DNA from: Stenotrophomonas oahuensis
Lineage (GTDB): Bacteria; Pseudomonadota; Gammaproteobacteria; Xanthomonadales; Xanthomonadaceae
NCBI RefSeq assembly: GCF_031834595.1
Contig: NZ_CP115541.1
Coordinates: forward strand, 2,474,501-2,538,500
Direction: 5' to 3'
DNA: 64,000 bases
The translations under genes and the position numbers were made by a program. Positions 9,140 to 17,613 of this stretch are shown one piece after another (the first letter of the stretch is position 1; every line of letters starts with the position of its first letter). The notes below the pieces were generated by a model. The model worked only from the letters and a program-made list of their open reading frames with translations, did not search any database and had not been told where the DNA came from.

Positions 9140-9967
9140 TCAGCGACCCAGCAGTTTCAGTACCTGCTGGGTCGGGCGGGCCAGGTTGAGCGTGTAGAAA
9201 TGCAGCCCCGGCGCGCCGCCGTCGACCAGCCGCTGGCAAAGCTGCGCCACCACCTCGGCCCCGAACGCGCGCACGGCATCGGCGTCATCGCCATAGGCCT
9301 GCATCTTCTTGCCGATCCAGCGCGGAATCTCCGCGCCGCACTGCTCGGAGAAGCGGCGCAGCTGGCTGAAGTTCGAGATGGGCATGATGCCCGGCACGAT
9401 CGGCACCTGTACCCCCAGCTTCTGCACGGCGTCCACGAAGTGGAAATAGGCGTCGGCGTTGAAGAAGTACTGGGTGATGGCCGCATCGGCCCCTGCCTCG
9501 ACCTTTTCCTTGAAGTAGCGCAGGTCGCGCAGGGCATTGTCGGACTGCGGGTGGGTTTCCGGGTAAGCCCCCACTTCGATATGGAAGTGATCGCCGTGTT
9601 CGGCGCGGATGAAGGCGATCAGCTCGGACGCGTAGCGCAGGTCGCCCGGGTGGCCCATGCCGGAAGGCAGGTCGCCGCGCAGCGCCACGATGCGGCGGCA
9701 GCCAATGGCCCGGTACAGCTTGAGCAGTTCGCGGATCTCCTCGCGGGTACCGCCCACGCACGACAGGTGCGGAGCCGCATCAAAGCCGTGGTGCTGCTTG
9801 AGGTGGCGTACCGTCTCGGAGGTATAGCTGAGGGTCGAGCCGCCCGCACCGAAGGTGCAGGACACATACTGCGGGTCGTAGGCCTTCAGCTTGGCCGCGG
9901 TGCGGTCCAGCTGCGCGCGCTGGTCATCGGTCTTGGGCGGATAGAACTCGAAGCTGATGGCGGTCAT
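9140..9967 (-). CDS. metF: 5,10-methylenetetrahydrofolate reductase
   Basis: Flavoenzyme (275 aa, normal length) that reduces 5,10-methylene-THF to 5-methyl-THF for methionine synthesis. It shows the family N-terminus SFEFYPPKT with the catalytic Glu, the FGAGGST segment, and RGD in the IVALRGDLP strand of a TIM barrel. It is one of three methyl-cycle genes on this strand (metF, ahcY, metK). A perfect 14-bp palindrome lies in the short region shared with the divergent DUF3228 gene and may be its operator. Confidence 0.95.
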   Translation of the reverse strand: MTAISFEFYPPKTDDQRAQLDRTAAKLKAYDPQYVSCTFGAGGSTLSYTSETVRHLKQHHGFDAAPHLSCVGGTREEIRELLKLYRAIGCRRIVALRGDLPSGMGHPGDLRYASELIAFIRAEHGDHFHIEVGAYPETHPQSDNALRDLRYFKEKVEAGADAAITQYFFNADAYFHFVDAVQKLGVQVPIVPGIMPISNFSQLRRFSEQCGAEIPRWIGKKMQAYGDDADAVRAFGAEVVAQLCQRLVDGGAPGLHFYTLNLARPTQQVLKLLGR

Positions 9968-9995
9968 GGGCGGCAGCGATGACGGGTGTATGGGT

Positions 9996-10019
9996 AGTAT
10001 ATCGCTTCATCGCGATGAA
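9996..10019 (-). promoter_or_regulatory. Putative metF promoter and palindromic operator
   Basis: On the minus strand a -10-like TATACT (10001-9996) precedes metF by about 30 bases. Directly upstream is the perfect 14-bp palindrome TTCATCGCGATGAA (10006-10019). Its position, overlapping the promoter spacer, fits a regulator such as an ArsR-type SahR or MetR. Which protein binds is inference only. Confidence 0.4.
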
Positions 10020-10052
10020 TGTTTATTGAGATCGCTCGGTTACCCTGTGCGG

Positions 10053-10610
10053 ATGTCTATTGTCCTCACCGAATTCGCCCGCCCCCGCCTGTTCCCGCGC
10101 GTGCCGCGCGGCAACACCATCCAGGATTGCACTGCCGAACAGTTCCAGGCCCATCTCAACGCGCACCCGCCGTTCAAGGTACTGGATGGCTACGCGCCGT
10201 TCTGCAAGCTGTACGTGTATGAGAACTGGACCAGCACCCGCTGCCTGACCGTGCCCATTACTGATGCCAACCGTCATCAGCTGCGCAGCGCCTACGAGGC
10301 CCGCAACCGCGAGGAGCTGCCGGTGCTGGTGCGCTGGTTCGAAGGCGTGGAGAGTCCGCGTGCGAACTACCTCGTGGTGATTCTGTACAGCGCCGAGCAG
10401 CTGGCCAAGGAAGGTTCGCCGATTGACGCCGACTGGGGCATCGTCGGCTGCATCTACACCGCCGAGCCGGAAGAAGTGCCGATGGCCCCGATCACCATGA
10501 TGCGCAACGCGCTGGGCGTGGAGGAGGGCGGCTCCGGCGTGCCGCTGGACCGCGCCGCCTACCAGCGCGCCGTGCAGTTCTGGGACAACAACGCCAACTG
10601 GCGCCCCTGA
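10053..10610 (+). CDS. DUF3228 family protein
   Basis: A 185-aa soluble protein with no signal peptide. The sequence (for example GYAPFCKLYVYENWTSTRC near the N-terminus, DADWGIVGCIYTAEPEE, and a VPMAPITMMRNALG segment) matches my recollection of the DUF3228 family, whose function is not known. The start is placed at ATG 10053, the first Met giving the family-like N-terminus. It is divergent from metF with 85 bp between the starts, so both may share the palindrome at 10006-10019. Confidence 0.65.
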   Translation: MSIVLTEFARPRLFPRVPRGNTIQDCTAEQFQAHLNAHPPFKVLDGYAPFCKLYVYENWTSTRCLTVPITDANRHQLRSAYEARNREELPVLVRWFEGVESPRANYLVVILYSAEQLAKEGSPIDADWGIVGCIYTAEPEEVPMAPITMMRNALGVEEGGSGVPLDRAAYQRAVQFWDNNANWRP

Positions 10611-10637
10611 CCCGCCGATGTGTGCTTGGGCACACCG

Positions 10638-10697
10638 GTAGCGCCGGCCGTTGGCCGGCCCTCGCTGATGCATGGGCCGGCCCACCGCCGACGCTAC
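10638..10697. repeat. GTAG REP dimer
   Basis: It begins GTAGCGCCGGCC and ends CGACGCTAC, so GTAGCG at one end is mirrored by CGCTAC at the other. An internal GCCGGCC/GGCCGGC hairpin is visible. It lies between the convergent DUF3228 gene and the small secreted protein gene. Confidence 0.7.
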
Positions 10698-10731
10698 TGG
10701 AATACGCGCTGGATCTGCCCTGCTGCCTTAG

Positions 10732-11010
10732 CTAAAACTTCTTGAGCGTGAACTCCGATGAGCCGCCTGCACACTCCGCTGACGCCGCGCGGCCTCCATG
10801 CTGCTTGTTGGCAGCCGCCAGAGCTTTGACTTCGGCATCGGCTTGATTCGTTGCAGAAACTTCGTACCGCTGTGAAGTTCCATTCATCAGGACGACGTCC
10901 TCCTTGTCATAAACGGTGCAGAAGTATTTGCTTTCGCCCGTTTGCGCTTGGGTCTGTGGCGTCACCATGCACAGGTACAGCATAGGAACTGCGAACCATT
11001 TGACGTTCAT
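10732..11010 (-). CDS. Small secreted protein, paralogue family member 1
   Basis: A 92-aa protein with a signal peptide (MNVKWFAVPMLYLCMVTPQ, cleavage near TQA) and a single mature domain of about 68 residues. The pattern is a YFC near the new N-terminus, an EV-A/T strand, then ADAEVKALAAANK and a second Cys. The same pattern recurs in the genes at 12025 and 12523, and the two Cys probably form a disulfide in the periplasm. I chose ATG 11010 because GGAG sits 8 bases upstream; a GTG nine bases earlier overlaps that site. Function unknown. Confidence 0.65.
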   Translation of the reverse strand: MNVKWFAVPMLYLCMVTPQTQAQTGESKYFCTVYDKEDVVLMNGTSQRYEVSATNQADAEVKALAAANKQHGGRAASAECAGGSSEFTLKKF

Positions 11011-11080
11011 GGGAATCACTCCGGAAACATCCAGAAATTCCCCCGCCCGCGCATCATCCGCCTCGCATTGTTATTCCCCC

Positions 11081-11156
11081 GTAGAGCCACGCCCCGCGTG
11101 GCTTCGACCATGCCAGGCCACCGCAATGACTACAGCCACGCAGGGCGTGGCTCTAC
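11081..11156. repeat. GTAG REP dimer
   Basis: A forward element GTAGAGCCACGCC...GCGTGGC and a reverse element ending GGCGTGGCTCTAC flank a spacer of about 30 bases. The last CTAC supplies, on the minus strand, the TAG stop codon of ybaK (11153-11155). Confidence 0.85.
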
Positions 11157-11629
11157 GGCTTCGGGCGTCCGATCGGTGCGTAAGTCGCGTTGGTCAGCGC
11201 CACCAGATCCACCGGAGCCAGCGCCACCTCCAGCCCCCGCCGTCCGGCGCTGACATGCACGTCCGCCAGCGCCCGCGCGCTGTCATCCACAAAGGTACGG
11301 TGCTTTTTCTTCTGCCCCAGCGGACTGATGCCACCCACCAGATACCCGGTGGCCCTCTGCGCCGCCGCCGGGTCGGCCATCTCGCACTTCCGGCACCCCG
11401 CGGCTTCGGCTAGTGCTTTAAGGTCCAACGATCCGCTCACCGGCACGATCCCTACCAGCAGTTCGTGCTTTTCCGTGGAGGCCACCAAGGTCTTGAATAC
11501 CTGGGTCGGATCAAGCCCAAGCGCTGCCGCTGCCTCGCCGCCGTACGAATCGACATCAGCGGAGTGGGTATAGGACAACACGCGATGAGCAATGCCGCGT
11601 TGCTTGAGCAGGTTGATGGCAGGGGTCAT
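11153..11629 (-). CDS. ybaK: Cys-tRNA(Pro)/Cys-tRNA(Cys) deacylase YbaK-type
   Basis: A 158-aa trans-editing enzyme of the YbaK/EbsC family that hydrolyses mischarged Cys-tRNA(Pro). Seen are the family N-terminus MTPAINLLKQRGI, the FKTLVAS strand, the LDLKALAEAAGCRKCEMA region, and GYLVGGISPLGQKKK containing the GxxSPxG loop. The length is typical. ATG 11629 gives the family start. The stop codon lies in a GTAG repeat, so the extreme C-terminus was probably set by that insertion. Confidence 0.9.
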   Translation of the reverse strand: MTPAINLLKQRGIAHRVLSYTHSADVDSYGGEAAAALGLDPTQVFKTLVASTEKHELLVGIVPVSGSLDLKALAEAAGCRKCEMADPAAAQRATGYLVGGISPLGQKKKHRTFVDDSARALADVHVSAGRRGLEVALAPVDLVALTNATYAPIGRPKP

Positions 11630-11714
11630 GCCTGCATGGTATCTGCGCTGGAGTCTTGATGCATCGAGCGGGCACCGGGGTGCCCGCTCTCGTCCAGCAC
11701 TGCGTAATGTCGCC

Positions 11715-12024
11715 GACTCTGACATTTGTGGACAGGAACCTCCCGGCACTTTGCGCTGGTGGCGAACGGATACTCAGCCTTTATGCCGGTCATGACCTTG
11801 GCCTTTGCCCCGTCGACGATGGTTGAGAAAATCGGGATCGCAACAGGAATCTGTCAACCGGTGCCAACATCATAAGTAATGGGTTTCCCTTCTTTGTCCA
11901 GAGGAGCGCATTGATAAGGCATCTCTGCCTCAGCTGCGGGCATGTCTAGGCAGCGAAATGACGCGCCCGCTGCCTCACCATCGAGTGTTCGGATGTGCGC
12001 AGCTACGCAGTCCAGCGTGACACG
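11715..12024 (-). pseudogene. Broken paralogue of the small secreted protein family
   Basis: Reading the minus strand in the same frame as the gene at 12025 and just after its stop codon, I find an open stretch that includes MPYQCAPLDKEGKPITYDVG, then a TGA (11854-11856), then QIPVAIPIFSTIVDGAKAK and SAKCREV. These parts align collinearly with YYECIIHGTDGKPIDKDIG, IPTVYYIEVSSEAEA and SAKCRAV of the intact neighbour. There is no signal peptide. The simplest reading is a decayed second domain or tandem copy with a nonsense codon. The 3' limit is approximate. Confidence 0.55.
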
Positions 12025-12354
12025 TCAGTAATCTGCATCACTTTTCAGAGTCCTGCTTTTGAGTATCTGCAAGGACACCGGAGACAGTTCGACAGCTCTA
12101 CATTTCGCACTGCTTGCTGGTACGGAGTCGATTTTCGCGCTCTTCATTGCTTCCGTAACCGCCTCCGCTTCACTGCTTACCTCAATGTAATAAACAGTCG
12201 GTATGACCAAACCAGGTCCAATGTCCTTGTCAATTGGCTTGCCATCTGTGCCATGAATGATGCATTCGTAGTATTGGGCCGCGGCAGAAGCGGTCAGCGT
12301 GTTTGAGGCTGCCCAGATCGCCAGCAACGTCATCAGCAGGTTCTTGAGGTTCAT
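12025..12354 (-). CDS. Small secreted protein, paralogue family member 2
   Basis: A 109-aa protein with a signal peptide (MNLKNLLMTLLAIWAASNTL, cleavage near ASA). The mature domain carries YYEC, then GKPI, EVSSEAEAVTEAMKSAKI and a second Cys in SAKCRAV, the same architecture as the genes at 10732 and 12523. ATG 12354 has GGAGAA about 8 bases upstream, and a TTG five codons earlier is less likely. The reading frame stays open just after its stop into the decayed copy at 11715-12024, suggesting that it was once part of a two-domain protein. Function unknown. Confidence 0.65.
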   Translation of the reverse strand: MNLKNLLMTLLAIWAASNTLTASAAAQYYECIIHGTDGKPIDKDIGPGLVIPTVYYIEVSSEAEAVTEAMKSAKIDSVPASSAKCRAVELSPVSLQILKSRTLKSDADY

Positions 12355-12397
12355 TTTTGATTTCTCCAATAAAGAGCCATTCGCTCAGTCGCACGCC

Positions 12398-12509
12398 GTA
12401 GAGCCACGCCCTGCGTGGCTTCGACCCTGCCTGGGCAGCGCGATGACGCGCATGGCGCGTCACTACGGGGGCGTCCGACATCGCGCAGCCACGCAGGGCG
12501 TGGCTCTAC
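12398..12509. repeat. Cluster of three GTAG REP elements
   Basis: One forward element (GTAGAGCCACGCC...GGCGTGGC type, from 12398) is followed by a reverse element of the GTAGTGACGCGCC type ending CACTAC near 12470. A second reverse element of the first type ends CTCTAC at 12509. The first and third elements could also pair with each other. Confidence 0.85.
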
Positions 12510-12522
12510 GGTGGGAATGCCA

Positions 12523-13092
12523 TCAGCCTTCGTCGATGCCCAGCAGGATCTTGATGCTGCTTTCGCAGACGGCGCTGGTCGGATTCTCATTGGTCAGGGA
12601 CTTGGCAAAGGCCATGGCTTTGTCCTCGAGCTCCATCGGCGTGGTGTCCAGTTGAATCTTCCAGATGCTCTGCCCGGCATCATGCGCTGCCGTGGGTTCG
12701 ACAGATTCATTGCCGTTCTTGTAGATATTGCAGTAGTAGGTCTTGCCCCCGGTCGTGGTGGTAGACGGCGCGGGTGTCGGCGCAGCTGCCGGTATAGGTG
12801 CTGTTGCCGTCGCGGGAGCTGTGGGTGGATTGGCCAACGCAGCCTGGCTGGTTTCACAGCGCGCACGGGTCAGCGTTACGGTTTTCTTGATTCCCGTAAC
12901 CTTCTTCAGCACCGCCTGCTCGGCCTCGGCCACATTGGCACCGGTGGACTTGTAATGACCGTCTTTGGCGGTCGACGGTTGCAGGGTGTCGCCAGAATGC
13001 ACATGGCAGAAGTAGTCAGCCGCCTGGGCCGAGGACGCGAAGCTGGCACCGCACAGCGCCAGCAGCACGGGCACGATGAGCTTGATGATCAT
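12523..13092 (-). CDS. Secreted protein with two tandem copies of the family domain (member 3)
   Basis: A 189-aa protein. A signal peptide (MIIKLIVPVLLALCGASFAS, cleavage near AQA) is followed by domain 1 (ADYFCHVHSGD ... ARCETSQ), a Pro/Ala/Thr linker (about 90-120), and domain 2 (KTYYCNIYKNG ... SAVCESS). Each domain repeats the YFC/YYC, Ala-rich helix, Cys pattern of the genes at 10732 and 12025, so this is an internal duplication within the family. GGAGAA precedes ATG 13092. It probably acts in the periplasm or outside the cell; no enzymatic motif is visible. Confidence 0.7.
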   Translation of the reverse strand: MIIKLIVPVLLALCGASFASSAQAADYFCHVHSGDTLQPSTAKDGHYKSTGANVAEAEQAVLKKVTGIKKTVTLTRARCETSQAALANPPTAPATATAPIPAAAPTPAPSTTTTGGKTYYCNIYKNGNESVEPTAAHDAGQSIWKIQLDTTPMELEDKAMAFAKSLTNENPTSAVCESSIKILLGIDEG

Positions 13093-13200
13093 GGAAATTC
13101 TCCGGATGAGATCCAGGTATTTCCCCCGCGCGCCGATCATCCGGGCGCTGGTGTAATCGCGGCGTGCAGGTCCGGTAGCCGGTTTTTCACCCCGGACAAA

Positions 13201-13228
13201 TGAAAACGGGCACCCGAAGGTGCCCGTT
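13201..13228 (-). terminator. Rho-independent terminator of ahcY
   Basis: A 10-bp perfect stem (AACGGGCACC / GGTGCCCGTT) with a 4-base loop is followed, on the minus strand, by TTTTCA. It lies 42 bases past the ahcY stop. Confidence 0.85.
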
Positions 13229-13240
13229 GCGTTACCCGGT

Positions 13241-13263
13241 TGCCGGCCAGCGGCCGGCACTAC
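13241..13263 (-). repeat. GTAG REP monomer
   Basis: On the minus strand it starts GTAGTGCCGGCCG and closes with TGGCCGGCA. It lies between the ahcY stop codon and its terminator, the same arrangement seen after the second autotransporter. Confidence 0.8.
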
Positions 13264-13269
13264 CGCGGA

Positions 13270-14715
<1,446 letters not shown>

Positions 14716-14749
14716 GTAAAGCTCCGGTAAGTGACGTGGGTACGTCTTC

Positions 14750-14829
14750 GCCGGGCGCCGTTGGAACCATCCAGGCCACCGAGCCTGGCCGTCCAGGCAG
14801 AGCCGGTCCGGTCGCAGCGCCCCTCGGTG
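14750..14829 (-). promoter_or_regulatory. SAH riboswitch controlling ahcY
   Basis: The minus strand here reads CACCGAGGGGCGCTGCGACC, then CCAGGCTCGGTGG, then CCAACGGCGCCCGG. These are the conserved blocks of the S-adenosylhomocysteine riboswitch. P1 is ACCGAG (14828-14823) with CTCGGT (14783-14778), and GGGCGC can form the pseudoknot with GCGCCC (14758-14753). It sits 35 bases before the ahcY start codon. Known SAH riboswitches turn expression on when SAH binds. Confidence 0.93.
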
Positions 14830-14955
14830 AAGGAGGCGGCCATTATATCCCGCCACGCTGCAATGGCATGAAACACCGCGTTCCCCAACCATCGGCAGGG
14901 GGCCGGGCGGCGGCCCCCTGTTAAGGTCCAAGGTTTACCGGAACAGGAATGCACG

Positions 14956-17478
14956 ATGGCACGCAGTGAACGTGGGCGCAGAGCGCGCTGGAACCGCCTG
15001 ATCATGGGCGCGGCGCTGCTGGCGGTGGCACCGCTGGGGCTGGCCGCCGGCGCGGGCAAGGCGAGCGCCCCGCAGACCACCGCCAGCGCGCCGCTGGCCG
15101 GTTACCAGCTGCCGTCGGCGCGCCTGCAGGCGGTGGTGGATGCCCCGCGTGCGCCTACCCTGAGCCTGTCGCCGCGTCGCGACCTGGCCGCACTGCTGCA
15201 GACACCGTCGCTGGCCGCAATTGGCTACGTGGCCCAGCCTGAGCTGAAGCTTGCCGGCGTGCGCATCCATCCGGCCACGCGTTCAGCCAGTCGTTTCAGC
15301 TTCGGCAACAAGCTGTGGCTGATGAACATCGCCGACGGCAAGGAGCGCCAGATCAGCGGCCTGCCGCAGCCGCTGTCGATTGCGTCGATGGCATGGTCGC
15401 CCGACCAGAAGTACCTGGCCTTCAACCAGGTGCAGCCGGCCACAGGCACCAATGAGCTGTGGCTGGTGGATATCGCAAGCAACAGCGCACGCAAGCTCGT
15501 TGGGCAGCTCAACACCGTATTCGGTGATGGGTATCAATGGCTGCCGGACAGCCGCGGCCTGCTCGCCACCGTACAGCCGGGCGGGCAGGGCAGTGCACCT
15601 GCCGCCGATGGCGTTCCGACCGGGCCGGCCATCCAGCAGACCGAGCCCGCCGCCGGCGTGCGCTCGCTGCGCACCTACCAGGATCTGCTGAAGAACGAAG
15701 CCGACGCGCGTCAGTTCGACTATTACGCCAGCGCCCAGCCGGTGCGTGTTGCGCTCAACGGCAACACCACCGCGCTGTCCAGCGTTGGCATCTACCTGGA
15801 CCTGGACGTGTCGCCGGACGGAAGCTACCTGCTGGCCGAGCGCGTGCTGCGTCCGTATTCCTACCAGGTGCCGGCCGACGATTTCCCGCGCCGCATCGAA
15901 GTGCTGTCTGCCGCCGACGGCTCGCTGCAGCACACCCTGGCCGAACTGCCGCTGGTGGAGGGGTTGCCCACCGGCAACGATGCCGTACCCACCGGCGTGC
16001 GCCGGGTCAGCTGGCGCGCCGATGTCCCGGCGACGCTGGTCTGGGCTGAAGCCCAGGACGGCGGCGACCCCGCCCGTGAGACGCAGGTGCGTGATGCCGT
16101 GCTGACCCAGGCCGCGCCGTTCGACCGCCCGCCGCAGACCCTGGCCCAGCTGGGCAGCCGCTACGCCGGCATCCAGTGGGGGCGCGGCGACCTCGCCCTG
16201 CTCAACGAATCGTGGTGGAAGAGCCGCACGGTGAAGCAGTGGCGCATCGCCCCGGATCACCCGGAGACCGAGCCGCAGCTGCTGGTGGAGCGTTCCTCGC
16301 AGGACCGCTACAACGACCCCGGTCGTCCGGGCATGGTCCGCGACGTCAACGGCCGCAGCCGCCTGCAGACCAGCGCCGACGGCCGCAGCATCTTCCTGTA
16401 CGGCCAGGGAGCCTCGCCGGAAGGCGACCGTCCGTTCGTGGACCGCTTCGACCTGGACAGCCGCCAGACCACCCGCCTGTTCCATTCGCAGGCTCCGAGC
16501 TATGCGGCACCCCAGGCGCTGCTGGACCAGGAAGGCACCTCGCTGCTGCTGACCCGCGAGTCGCCGGACGAGCCGGCCAACTACTACGTACAGTCCCTGA
16601 CCGACGCTACGGCCGCACCGCGCGCGTTGACCGCGTTCACCCACCCGCTGCCGCAGTTGCGTGGGGTGAGCAAGGAGCAGATCCGCTACAAGCGCAACGA
16701 CGGCGTGGACCTCACCGCCACGCTGATGCTGCCGCCGGGCTACAACGCGAAGAAGGACGGCCCGCTGCCGCTGCTGATGTGGGCGTATCCGGGTGAGTTC
16801 AAAACCGCTGCCGCCGCCAGCCAGGTCACCGACTCGCCGTACCGCTTCAACGCAGTGGGCTACTGGGGCCCGCAGGCGTTCCTGGCCACGGGTTATGCGG
16901 TGCTGGTCAGCCCGTCGATGCCGATCATCGGTGAAGGCGACAAGGAGCCCAACGACACCTACCTGCCGCAGCTGATCGCCAATGCCGAAGCGGCCGTGGA
17001 CGAAGTGGTGCGCCGGGGCGTGACCGACCGCGAGCACATCGCCATTGGCGGGCATTCCTACGGTGCGTTCATGACCGCCAACCTGCTGGCGCACACGCGC
17101 CTGTTCAAGGCCGGCATCGCGCGCAGCGGCGCGTATAACCGGTCGCTGACCCCGTTTGGTTTCCAGGCCGAGGAGCGCAGTTACTGGCAGGCGCAGGACG
17201 TGTACCAGAAGATGTCTCCGTTCAACTACGCCGGCGATATCAAGGATCCGATCCTCTTCATCCATGGTCTGGACGACAACAACTCCGGCACCTTCCCGAT
17301 GCAGAGCGAGCGCATGTTCTCGGCGGTGAAGGGGCTGGGCGGTACGTCGCGTCTGGTGATGCTGCCCAACGAATCGCACCACTACCGCGCCCGTGAGTCG
17401 ATCATGACCATGCTGGCTGAAAGCGAACGTTGGCTCGAGAACACCATCGGCCCCGGCCAGCCGATCAAGAAGAAATGA
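14956..17478 (+). CDS. S9-family (prolyl oligopeptidase-like) serine peptidase, secreted
   Basis: An 840-aa protein with a twin-Arg-rich N-terminus and hydrophobic signal (RLIMGAALLAVAPLGLAAG). A beta-propeller-like region (about 75-570) precedes an alpha/beta-hydrolase domain. The catalytic triad is readable: Ser701 in GGHSYGAF, Asp773/774 in HGLDDN, and His808/809 in NESHHYR. The overall form resembles bacterial relatives of plant glutamyl endopeptidase, so substrate specificity is uncertain. AGGAA at 14945-14949 supports ATG 14956. It is divergent from ahcY across the riboswitch region and ends in a strong hairpin. Confidence 0.85.
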   Translation: MARSERGRRARWNRLIMGAALLAVAPLGLAAGAGKASAPQTTASAPLAGYQLPSARLQAVVDAPRAPTLSLSPRRDLAALLQTPSLAAIGYVAQPELKLAGVRIHPATRSASRFSFGNKLWLMNIADGKERQISGLPQPLSIASMAWSPDQKYLAFNQVQPATGTNELWLVDIASNSARKLVGQLNTVFGDGYQWLPDSRGLLATVQPGGQGSAPAADGVPTGPAIQQTEPAAGVRSLRTYQDLLKNEADARQFDYYASAQPVRVALNGNTTALSSVGIYLDLDVSPDGSYLLAERVLRPYSYQVPADDFPRRIEVLSAADGSLQHTLAELPLVEGLPTGNDAVPTGVRRVSWRADVPATLVWAEAQDGGDPARETQVRDAVLTQAAPFDRPPQTLAQLGSRYAGIQWGRGDLALLNESWWKSRTVKQWRIAPDHPETEPQLLVERSSQDRYNDPGRPGMVRDVNGRSRLQTSADGRSIFLYGQGASPEGDRPFVDRFDLDSRQTTRLFHSQAPSYAAPQALLDQEGTSLLLTRESPDEPANYYVQSLTDATAAPRALTAFTHPLPQLRGVSKEQIRYKRNDGVDLTATLMLPPGYNAKKDGPLPLLMWAYPGEFKTAAAASQVTDSPYRFNAVGYWGPQAFLATGYAVLVSPSMPIIGEGDKEPNDTYLPQLIANAEAAVDEVVRRGVTDREHIAIGGHSYGAFMTANLLAHTRLFKAGIARSGAYNRSLTPFGFQAEERSYWQAQDVYQKMSPFNYAGDIKDPILFIHGLDDNNSGTFPMQSERMFSAVKGLGGTSRLVMLPNESHHYRARESIMTMLAESERWLENTIGPGQPIKKK

Positions 17479-17485
17479 TCCATGC

Positions 17486-17513
17486 GCCGGTCACCCCGTA
17501 CGGGGTGACCGGC
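17486..17513. terminator. Strong hairpin, probable transcription barrier
   Basis: A perfect 12-bp inverted repeat (GCCGGTCACCCC / GGGGTGACCGGC) with a GTAC centre lies 7 bases after the peptidase stop codon. No T-tract follows at once, so factor-independent termination is only probable. Confidence 0.55.
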
Positions 17514-17613
17514 ATGGAACACATGCAAATGAAACTTTTTGCATGCCGATATGCGGCCCACAATCTGCGTTACGCTTGACCGGATTCCGTTCCTTCAGGC
17601 CCATGCGTCGCAG

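Noticed and set aside
15283..17382. A 699-codon minus-strand open frame opposite the S9 peptidase
   Set aside because: It lies wholly within a gene with an intact catalytic triad, and the product has no domain features. High GC content explains the length.
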